Source: Volvox africanus
Taxonomy: Eukaryota > Chlorophyta > Chlorophyceae > Chlamydomonadales > Volvocaceae
Assembly (NCBI GenBank): GCA_030268105.1
Contig: BSDZ01000009.1
Coordinates: 1,063,501-1,127,500 of the forward strand
DNA: 64,000 nt
Direction: 5' to 3'
Below the pieces are notes generated by a model. The model saw nothing but the letters and a program-made list of their open reading frames with translations. It did no database searches and was not told the DNA's origin. Within the stretch, counting starts at the first letter, position 1, and each line of letters starts with the position of its first letter. The position numbers were made by a program, and so were the translations under genes. Below are positions 11,801 to 21,700 of this stretch, piece by piece.

Positions 11801-13232
11801 TGGTGGATTGGCCCGGGCTGCATTGGCTTGTCGGTGTCTGGAGGGTAGGCCGCACTCGACCCGTAGTTCCTCGCGCAAGAAGGCGCGTTCGGCTTCGGTG
11901 ACCACCTTGCTGGTTCGGTTTCCACAGGGTACGCCGAAGCGCTGGGAGGCGGTAGCGGGCTTTGTGCGCACGCGGACACTGGACGAGGTTATACTGATGG
12001 TGAAGGACCGCCAGGGAGCCTCTGCCACTCGCATGAAGGCACAGGAGGATTGGAAGGGCGCGCAGAAGAAGCCAGCGGAGGTTCGGGCGCAGGCTGATAC
12101 GCGCGCGCAGGTCGGTCCGGCAGTCACTCGCGCTTATGTTCGTTCGATGTTGCCGTATTATCATGTTCGGTTCGTCCTTGCATCTTCGTCATAGTCGCTA
12201 GTGCAGGAAGGAAGAGGAAGGAAGGGGGGGGCGCAGGGCGGCACAGCGAGGGCCTCACCTTACGGGTGTGGTACGGATGTCTTGCTCGATACAGTCCGGG
12301 AAGCCTCTTGGCAGCCCCCCTTGAAGCTTCTTGGCAGCATTTTCGTTACGGTGTTTGATTGTTACTTGCGTGGAGGCGCGCTGGTGCGTGGGTGCGTGGT
12401 ACCGGTACCGGTACGTACAACCCACCTAGGATTTCCCTGCCCAGCTGCGCTGTGCTCAGGTGTTCTGAGTTGGTTGGGTCACTAATTGTGATATTGAACT
12501 ATGAGTTCTTTTGTGTATGGAATGCCGGGCTGCGCCGTATGGTGTTTACTCTATGCAGGCTTTCACGGATGTGGAGGTGAACCTGACTGGCGAGGCGGCA
12601 GCACGGATATCGCAGCCAGCCGCAGCGACGGCAACAGTAGCAGCGTCATCGACGGCATCATCGACAGCGGCACAGAGTGGGAAGGCAACCATCAGCGCTT
12701 CAACTCCTACAACAGCAGCAGCAGCAACAACAACAACATCGCCCAGCAGCTCAACCACAGGGCCTTCACCAAGTGCGGCACCAGCAACATCTGATGTCGC
12801 TGTGGCGGCCAAGGGCTCAAAGAAGGCGGTGGCGGCAGACTCCGGCTTGTGGACCGAGGTACGGGGAAAGCCGGGAGGGAGATGAAGGGCCAGTGGATAA
12901 GGGGGTTGCTTTGGGATATGGTTGCTTGTGCCACGATCTGTGTCCATTATAGCCGGCGATCTTCCGTCACATTTCATCCCGTAAACTTGCCGGTTTGCTT
13001 CTCGCGTGCTCGCATCAACACTCAGGCACAAGAGCTTGCATTGGTGGCAGCTCTAAAGCAATGCCCCAAAGAGCTTGGCACCGAGCGATGGGATGCGGTG
13101 GCGGCATTGGTGCCTGGCAAGACCAAGGCGCAATGCTTTAAACGATTCAAGGAGCTTCGTGAAGCCTTCCGAAGCAAGAAGCAGACTGCAGGCGAGGTTG
13201 GGGCCGCTGGCGGTGATGATGCTGACGACTGA
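5835..13232 (+). CDS. glsA: GlsA/zuotin-family J-domain and twin-SANT protein (DNAJC2 orthologue)
   Basis: Seventeen exons: 5835-6009, 6114-6262, 6318-6424, 6886-7096, 7465-7523, 7669-7738, 7994-8106, 8304-8396, 8521-8646, 8922-9011, 9702-9817, 10457-10512, 10763-10888, 11333-11485, 11928-12110, 12559-12858 and 13026-13232. Phases agree throughout, giving about 777 residues. The J domain (DPYVLLGLG, then RRACLEHHPDK with the HPD triad, then AYDILSDPSKRR) is followed by zuotin signatures (YTFKSWREF, RRWIER), a charged Lys/Arg/Glu helix and two SANT domains (REWTEEELRLLDKA; LWTE with RWDAVAALVPGKTKAQ). A stretch rich in Ala, Thr and Ser separates the SANT domains. Family knowledge: zuotin/MPP11 acts with ribosome-bound Hsp70 and on chromatin, and Volvox glsA is needed for asymmetric division. 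ATG 5844 is an alternative start. Exon 13 could begin three bases earlier. Confidence 0.93.
6721..6764. repeat. CCCATG/CCCGTG hexamer array in glsA intron 3
   Basis: About seven imperfect hexamers of the CCCATG or CCCGTG type lie between exons 3 and 4 of glsA. This is a simple intronic minisatellite with no coding role. Confidence 0.8.
7830..7888. repeat. Purine-only GGGGAGGAGA-type tract in glsA intron 6
   Basis: An almost uninterrupted G/A stretch between exons 6 and 7 of glsA, built of GGAGA and GGGGA units. Such homopurine tracts can form triplexes; no function is shown here. Confidence 0.75.
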
Positions 13233-13467
13233 AGAGTTATGATGCTAGGCTGGCGGGACAGATTGGGCGAGTTGCCAGGTGATGGTGGCATAAAGGCTGC
13301 ATGCATGGACAGCGGGAAGGCATTAAACTGATGCTTGGGCGAATGAGGATGTCTGGGGCCAGGCTGCAAAGCCGTGCTATGCGCTGTGCTGCGTCGGGGA
13401 CGATGGAGATGGCGGAAGCTCGGACTTTCCATCGTACAATTGTTCACTGGCAGAGGGCAAATGTGTG

Positions 13468-13472
13468 TGTAA
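13468..13472 (+). terminator. TGTAA polyadenylation signal of glsA
   Basis: The volvocine poly(A) signal TGTAA occurs 236 nt after the glsA stop, a normal 3' UTR length in this group. The pentamer is short, so the assignment rests on position. Confidence 0.6.
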
Positions 13473-13577
13473 TACCACCTGCTTCACGGGATGACGAGGC
13501 AGGAAAGGCACATGAGGTTGGTTCTGAACTCGGAAAGCTTCGTAGGCAGGCGGAAATAGGAACATAGGACAGAGTAT

Positions 13578-13670
13578 AACCGAGATACAAGAACTAGGTA
13601 TCGGTTAATGCCGTGAACGGCAGTAAAAAGATGCGACCTCATGTATGTCGGCATGTACTGCACACGCCAT
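13578..13670 (-). repeat. Dispersed repeat A, partial inverted copy
   Basis: On the minus strand this matches about 18332-18424, sharing the segment that reads ATGAGGTCGCATCTTT and the flanking GATACCTA and TATCTCGGTT words, with scattered mismatches. It represents the 3' part of repeat A. Confidence 0.75.
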
Positions 13671-13901
13671 TCCCTGCATTGGTCTGCTATTGCATCCTAT
13701 CTCGCTCATTGTTCTTTTCATGTGCATGCATGCTAATTCCTCCTATTTAATCGGCAGGGGGCAGGGGATATAAGTTTCAAAGGACGGGAGGGGAGCGCGT
13801 GTCGTGGTACTGCGTTTGGGGCATCAGGACCTGGAAGGATTCCACACCTGAAGCGCCGTCCGAACGCCCGCTACCGGTCCCCTTTTAACGCCTCCATCAT
13901 T

Positions 13902-14016
13902 GGTTGTGAATCGCCAACCTACCTCCTACAACCCCGCAGTCCGTACCTCGGGCCCCGACAGCAGCGCATCTCCGTACTGCCGAAAGAACTCCGCCACCTG
14001 CGTTGTAACCAAGACG
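13902..14016 (-). pseudogene. Copied exon fragment of the WDR91-like gene
   Basis: These 115 bases match 23617-23731 in the same orientation with one difference seen. The copy includes a 51-nt coding exon (here 13947-13997) with both splice sites and about 45 bases of intron. Homology continues leftwards to about 13812 at clearly lower identity. No neighbouring exon is present, so it cannot encode the protein. It is a partial gene duplication or a conversion tract. Confidence 0.85.
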
Positions 14017-14694
14017 CCAAATTCCACTCCTGAGTTCCTGCCGACGACCTGGCATTGCACTGTCCAATTCCTTGCTGGTTATCTCCCGATAATGATGGCC
14101 TTTAATTGACCTATTGATATTTAGTTTCTGCCGACCGTGAACTGTGGTTGATTATAAGAAGCATTTTTCAATGCCTCACCTGTGCAGGGATTACCTCCTG
14201 TCCTTGTTTCTATCTTACGGAAAAATTACCAAAACCAATGAGTGATATTTCAGTATCTTGCTTCACGGCATCAATTATCGAGGAAGTTAACATATACGTT
14301 GTTTTGAAGCGCGGAAAAGCGTTGATGGGGAGCTTCACCGCTTGCATCCTGGAGCCCTGCACCCCGTCCACAGGGAGGTGATTGCCACTAGGGTAGGTTG
14401 CAGCACCTTCCCGTATTCCTGACACGCCCGCCCACTCCTAGGTCCCTGCAGACAACGCTCTTTCTTAGACGACTATACTATTTTAGTCGCCTTGGTCACA
14501 ACCATGCTTGGGATGCGGTTTACTGGATAGTCAAGTAGGACTCAAAGCACACGTCTGGGTCCCCATGATCCCATCCCTTGGAAGAGGGAACAACACCGAC
14601 ACGGGCGGCAACGGGGACTACCAACACCAACGGTAACACACACGCATCCTAATTGTGTCCATCCTGATTGCAGCAGTGCGGGCGGGGTGGATAT

Positions 14695-14870
14695 ATCGTA
14701 GCAATTGGAATCGTCATAGGTGTCCCTACAACTGCCACTTCTTAGCGACAAATAGCGGAGAATAGCGGAGAGGGCCAAAGGGGAGGGGAAGAGGAGACGG
14801 AGGATGTGGCTGGGGAGATGGGACATGGAGTGAGGGAAACAGAATAACGAGGATAGCCATGTGAAATGGC
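14695..14870 (-). repeat. Dispersed repeat B, inverted relative to the 35.3-kb copy
   Basis: The minus strand resembles 35328-35495. Shared words include CATCTCCCCAGCCACA, TTTGGCCCTCTCCGCTAT and GTCGCTAAGAAGTGGCAG, with scattered substitutions and small gaps. No coding capacity is seen; the element type is unknown. Confidence 0.75.
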
Positions 14871-15148
14871 CAAAAAGGGGAAATGGGGACGACGACGTTC
14901 TGTTTAATAATGCGCGCCACATGGCTCTGCTTTCTACGTTCAGGGAATGCTTTGTTGACAGACGGACAATTGGGCAACCGTTTCGTTGGTCTAGGGCAGC
15001 ATTATGTCCAGACCAATTGTTTCAGGATATTGTAATATTATAATGAAGCTAAATCCAGGCTCCTGCTGACTGAAGTGGTAATAGGCTGCGTCATGGCCAA
15101 CCTGCAACGCACCCCCAGGGCCACACACATCCCAACTCACAGCCCACG

Positions 15149-15413
15149 CATTTGAGTGCTGTAGTCCTGTTCCGCTACATATATACATTTATTGACATGG
15201 CTGAGCTTCTGTACGGAAAGATTTAGTGATTTAAGGCCTCTTACGTTTGGGTACACCCCTCACCCGATGGGTCCCTGAACGGGCGTGCGGCCAGGATCCC
15301 TCTCCGGCGGTCAAACCCACATGTGCACCAACGTGCGGATCAACAAATCCAAGCACATCACAACCCTCGGTTTATATCCATACATTCCGGATATGGCGTG
15401 TGCAGTACATGCC
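15149..15413 (+). repeat. Dispersed repeat A, copy 2
   Basis: The 265 bases match 18085-18349 almost exactly (only a few differences seen) in the same orientation. Part of the right end also appears inverted at 13578-13670. No transposase is encoded. It could be a non-autonomous mobile element or a segmental duplication. Confidence 0.85.
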
Positions 15414-15589
15414 TTTTCCATCCAATGCTCCCTATATATTTTCATTCCTCTGCTTTGCCAGAGGAAAGAAAACATATAAAACTTCCCTATTGCACAAATC
15501 CCATGACCAGTAGAAAAGCGATGGATATTAGGGGTTTAAGCCAACTTATACAATAAGACAGACCAGATAAGGAAGTGCATCGGCAAGCA

Positions 15590-15725
15590 CCTCCACCCTG
15601 CCACGTGTCTCGAGGGTCGCTCCCAGCTGCCAAGGTACAATAAAACGATTCATGCATCCGCCAGTGCCACCGACAGGTCAACCTGTATACACCAGCATTA
15701 ACCGGGCCATCTTCCCGATAGCTGG
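15590..15725 (-). repeat. Dispersed repeat C, inverted relative to the 41-kb copy
   Basis: The reverse complement closely matches 41044-41180, sharing GGTGTATACAGGTTGACCTG and CATGAATCGTTTTATT among others. The two copies are about 25 kb apart in opposite orientation. Probable mobile-element fragment; class not identified. Confidence 0.8.
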
Positions 15726-15745
15726 TTCCGGTCAAAGCCGCCTAT

Positions 15746-18700
15746 TCAGCAGCTGCCACTACTGCCGCCAACTGTCCTCGTCAGCCCAACAGTCCGCACA
15801 GCGCCGTCGCTATAACCCACCACCACTACATCTCGTGTAGGATGCCAGCTACAGGATGTGCCGTACACTAACTCCTCATCACCACCGCCGAAGCCGTAGA
15901 CCTTATTGCCCGCAACAACCGACGACAGCTCCCCATCGCCACTGCCGCCACCGAGGCCAACCCCGCTGTACGGCAAAACGACGGACACCCGACCCGCTGC
16001 CGCCGCCGCCATCCTACTTAAGGAGGCAGCCGAGCCGGATGTTGCCAGACTTGTTGTGGGGGATCCGAAAACACCGCTGAGCCAGGAGCTGCTGCCGCTA
16101 CCGCTGCCCCCGCCTCCGCCGCCACCTACCTCATCTGTGCAATTGCCCTGCATTAGAGGTGAAAGTTCACTTGTCCGGTTTTTATTGTTTTTATTATTCT
16201 GTTTAGGTCGTCGACCCATAGTTTCATTGCAAGTCTCCCGCCGCATGCCCTCCAAGAACGCAAGCTACGGACAGCGTGACCTAGTTGAATCAAACCACAG
16301 CTGCACAGACCACGTCGCCCTGAATTGCAATTTCATTAAATCTGTCCAGTCCCTTACAATACGACAGTCGACAGCAGCAGCACCGGCACACCTCATACAA
16401 CTTCGTGCCCTATGCCGCATCGCATCCGAAACTTCGCTGCATGGGCAGAACCGCCGCATCACACTATCAGAATGGCGGACACCTCACCTGCAAGTCCACG
16501 ACGTACACTGCTGGGCCGCCGCCGCCAAGCACCACCGCTGCCGCCGCGGCCCGCGGCGACAGACACATGCATGGGGCCCAGTCGGGGGACCATCCGCCGC
16601 CGCCGCGGCCACCGTACGGCAAGTATGGCAGTAGCGGCACTGAGAGCAGCGGCTCTGCCAGGCGCCGGAGGCTCCACAGCCTCACGGTGGCGCCGCAGCA
16701 GGTAACCAGTACTGTTTCAGAAGCACTGTCGTACACTTGCACCACAGCGGGGGCTGCCAAGGGATTGGCCGCTGTACCGGCGGGAGTAGCACAGTTGGCC
16801 CTAGAGTGCGTATGTACGTATGGGTTGCAGCATATTTGTCAACGATTGGGGCTAAAAATCGCAGTGGCAGGTAAAACGTTCCATAGCTAGCTAGTTTTCA
16901 TTAGCGGTGGCCAAGGGGTAGAGGGCTAGCTACACACCAGGTGAGGCGGATAAGGCAGATCAGGGAAAGCGAAAGAGAACTTTGTACGAATCGCACATCT
17001 GGGCCCTTAATGTTCAAGTAGGAATCCTGACACCCAGGAGTTCATGACAAGTGTGAAAGCCCTTTCCTAGCCCCACGGGAGGTTCCGGAAACATACCGAA
17101 AGCTGCTGAGTGGCTGCGGCCGTGTGAGGGATAAATTGCTGTCGTACAGATGTACGTCACCACCACACGTGGCTGCGGCAAACCAGCTTCCCTGAGGGAG
17201 GCCCATTCGTCCCGAGGGAGCCCAAATCGCGCGTTTGGAGACAGGCCGCAGTGCACACACTTGCACACATCTGAATATCGCGTGTCAAATGCTACACATT
17301 TCTTTACGGACACATGCAACCCTGCTTTGACACGAGCACATGGGCACGTGTTGCAACCAGTCGAAACGTTGTCCCCTTATCCCTTGTGTTGGCATTGTCA
17401 GTTCCGCGCTACAAATCAGAGTACAGAAAGCTGCTTCGGACATCCCGACAGCCCAGCATCCTGGCGCCCGCAGGGGGGTGTTGATTGCCAAACAGAATCC
17501 AGAAGGATGACCAAACGGCGAGCACAGAACCAAGCAACGGGTTTCCGAGCACAGAACCAACATCTCAAACGACTTGAAAAAGAACAGCAATGTCGCAAGG
17601 TGAAGGCGAGCGCATTGCGCTGAACATACATCATTTTGCGCTCGGGGAAAGGCTGTGCGTGCGACCCGGCGTGTGGGTATGTGTGACGGTTTTCATCGTC
17701 ATACCTGTGCATTAAAAGCCAGGCTCAGCACGGGGGAGTTCTGTTGGGCGTTCAGGGAGGCAAGGCATGGCAACACAAGTAAAGACGAGGGCAGGTAAGA
17801 GGGGCGGGTGAGAGGGGCGGGACAATAACGGTCACATAGAAAAGGAGAGCCGGATAAGAAGGCCGTATAGATCAGGGTGTGGTGGCGGGAGAGCAATAAA
17901 CTGTGCGAGTAGATGAGCATCATTCCAATTCCCACAAATCACAGAATCCGGAGGGTGCTGTAAGGATTGGAGCGAAGCGGTAGTTGAAAGCCGGTTGGAC
18001 GTAGGAATGCCCAAATGGCGCAGGGTGGCTACAAGCCAAAAAGGCTTTGTCAAATCCTGGTCCCTTACGGTTTGGTACCCCTCACATTTGAGTGCTGTAG
18101 TCCTGTTCCGCTACATATATACATTTATTGACATGGCTGAGCTTCTGTACGGAAAGATTTAGTGATTTAAGGCCTCTTACGTTTGGGTACACCCCTCACC
18201 CGATGGGTCCCTGAACGGGCGTGCGGCCAGGATCCCTCTCCGGCGGTCAAACCCACATGTGCACCAACGTGCGGATCAACAAACCCAAGCACATCACAAC
18301 CCTCGGTTTATATCCATACATTCCAGATATGGCGTGTGCAGTACATGCCAACATACATGAGGTCGCATCTTTCCACTCCTGCTAGTTGACATCAACCGAT
18401 ACCTATTTTTGTATCTCGGTTTTATCTCTCTACCAAACACCCACATAATCTGCCGTTGCGATTTCTTCGATCCATCCCTTACAGTTGCCAACACATGGTG
18501 TGCATTCAAGGCACCTAGGACACCGCTCCCGATAGCGTTCGGCTTGTCACCCCTTTCTCTAGCTGACACTCGCATGCATAGGAACACACGTACACTGCAG
18601 AAACCCCGGCGGAAAACGTGCCTGAGGAGTGGTGTAGCTGCTGACGCGCTTAAAGGCCCTCATATTCCACAGGCTAAGCCGCCCGCTGCTACTGCTACCC

Positions 18701-21700
18701 CCACTGCTACTGCGGCTCCGGTCGCTGATGCTACTGCCGGCTTGAACTCCGCGAGATTGCGAGGGTGAATGATGTGCCGGGTGGTGGGGAGGTGGCGGCG
18801 ACAATACCCGATGTACGGAGTGCAAGCCTGCGGAGGGCATGGTAATGCTCGCCGTCCCTGTAGTAATGGCAGTAGCGCGGGTAATGCCCAGTGGCGGCCC
18901 CGTCGCAGCCGCCACGATGAACACAGGATCCTTGCTGCTGCAGGCCAGCTCACTGACCCATGGGCCAGTCGGGTCGGGTGGAATTTCCGAGGCCACGCGT
19001 CGTGTGTCTGCATGCCAGGCCAGGATGCCGCGACCTGCAGTGCCCACAAGCATCACCTGCCGCAGAAAGGCGAAAAGGCATTTGTACTCAATATAGAAGC
19101 TCATGGGATATGCTCGTACATAAATCAAGAGGGTAGTTGTTGAGGATCTGCCGTGCTGAAGGCTTGGCATTGCCGCATTGCCATGCAGCCATTTCAGGTC
19201 TGCCGTACCTTATCGGCGCGGGCATCCCATGCAACGCATGTTACCGCCGCCCCGCACGTCAGGCGGGCCTCCCTTGGGGACGAAGAACTCGCAGACTACC
19301 ACCGCACGGCGTATGAAGGCGCGTTGTCGTACATCGGGTGAAGTCAGCACGCAGACGGCCACGCATATATGTGGGGGTGGTCGCGGAAAGGGAAGGCGGG
19401 ATTGCAAGCTGTAGGTATACCGTGAGATCGCTGCCTGGTTTTTAAGTGCAAGTACTGGTTGGTACTGGAAGCAAGGGACATGGTCGCACCTGATGATGGA
19501 GGCGGATATGGTCTCAAGGACACGAAACTTCATACAGGAACGCGTGGTGCCCACGCCGATCGGTTCCTTACTTCCGAATCCATCCCTTCAGCCCCAACCT
19601 CACCGGCAAACCGGCAAGTTGGCTCCTATCCTTTCCTGTCCTCGCAGCCGCCCCCCTCCCGCTCCCCCTTACACACACGGCTGCTTCCTGTCCTTGCAGC
19701 CGCCCATGCCCCCAAACTGCGATCCGATGTGGCCCCTTCCGAACAGTCGCCAACAGGTAGATCACAGCTTTGGGTAAGTGCACAGAGGCACCGCAGCTGG
19801 GGCACTGTTACCCCTGACCTATTCGGCTTCTCTGTCCCCATTCCTCACGTGTACCATCGCAGTGGTCGGTGACCAGATTGCCACGGAGCCGTCCGCCGCG
19901 CCCGTCGCAACGTTGTGACCGCTTCCTGGGGAGAATTGCGCCGCCAGTACGGCAGAACCACGGCCATGGAGTGCTCCCGGTGCCGCCGAATAGGTGCTGA
20001 CACCCTGCCAGCGGCCGCCGCCGACAACAGCGCCCCCGCCGCCGCGGCTGCCAGGCAGCAGCGGTGCCGCCCGTGCGCCGGTGAGGCTCTGCGACCGCAA
20101 GCTACCAGACCCCGAAGAGCTGCCAGCCGCTACTGCCGCGGCCGTTGCGACGACTACACCGGCAGCGTCGCCAACGCTTCCCACAGCAGGCCGCGAGCCG
20201 TAACTACTTGATTCCTCGGGCTCTTCTTCGCCCTCCTCAGCACCATCGATCGCTTCTCGTTCTTCTTCATCTTTCTTGGCATCCGCGTTGTCATCATCCT
20301 CCCCCTCGGCGGTGGTAGCGCCGTCGTCCCCATCGTCGGCGCTGCGTGGGTCATAATCATGACGAGATGAATGCACTATATTGGAAAGAGCATATCATAC
20401 ATAACGCTAGGGACCGTTAGAAACGTCATTTTGATGCACGACACAGATAATACATGTAATCGGGCCTGTCAGGAGCATAACAAACTGGTTAAGATGAAGC
20501 TTCATATTCCTGCTTACCTGCGAGGCTGTTCGCCATCGCTAACGCTAACGCTCCTGGCAATGCTGCCGGCGCTGGCCCGGCCCCGGGCAGCACCACCGCC
20601 GCCGCTACTGACGGTGGGCCCCGAAACCAACATCATCCCGGGGTCCTCCTCAACGTCCACGTCGAGATCTGCGCAACTGCAGCTGCCAGGTCTGTCCTCC
20701 GACTCGAAAGCCCCGACCGGCCTTCTTAGCTGCGTCAGACCAGCAGCGGCGGCAGCGGGGACACTTGAGGAGAGGCTTTGCACCGGTGACCCCAGCGGCG
20801 TCGGCTCGGGCTCCTTTACTTCTTCCTCCAGGGATGGCAGGATCGCACCGCCGCGCTGTGGCAGGCCCGCAGGTGCAGGCGCGATAACTCGGCAGCTGCC
20901 ACCCCCATCCGGCGATGAGCCATTTCTTGACCGGGATGTAAAACCCGTAAACGCGGTAGCGGGTTTTCTGCTGCCATTGCTTTCGGTCGTGTTTTCCGGG
21001 ACTGCTGACGCCACCTGCTAGCGGCACATGCGGGTACACGTGCCGGGAACAAATACGCCTCAGAGCACGTATGACTCCGCACAAAACACACGCACTTCCG
21101 GCAGTAATCACGGAGCCATGCATAGCCGAATTGCGCATTTGCCGGCATCTGTTCATCCTCACCGACACTGGTTGGGTATGCGGCTCGGCTCTCCGTCATC
21201 GACTTAGGCAGCCTCTGTCCAGCCTATCCCGTCCAGCCAAGAATCAGGTCCCGGCCACCCAAAACGGTACACACTCGAATGCCTTTCGTAACTTACACGA
21301 GTCTGTGTCCCCCATGACGCACCTCTGGGGCACCTCCCGCATCAGCGTCAGCATGCCAGGCCTACTCAACGGCAAGGGAAGCAAGAGGACATGGCACCAG
21401 ACTGTCATTTCCAAATACAAACCGTATGACTGGTAAGGGAATAACGTGTGGGCGCGGAAGAGCATCCCACCCTGCACACCCTGCAGAAGACAAGTGGCGC
21501 TGCGACCCACGGGTCCGGGGGACCTAAGCTCTCACCTCCAAGCTCAGTGTGCGGCCGTGGATGTTATAGAGGTGTGAGTGAGGTTGTGGCTGAAGCTGCG
21601 GCTGCCCTGAAGATCGCGGCGACGGTGGCCGGGGAAGCGGCGATGGCGACGGGTGTGTGGTAAGATTGGGCTGCACCGCCGCCTCACTGGTGGCCTGGCG

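Larger units (their letters stand above)
13233..15745. other. Repeat-filled spacer between the convergent glsA and WDR91-like genes
   Basis: No reading frame with family similarity or plausible splicing is seen. The stretch contains the glsA 3' UTR, a copied exon of the WDR91-like gene and fragments of three dispersed repeats that recur elsewhere in the window. It looks like a landing site for mobile or duplicated DNA. Confidence 0.7.
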
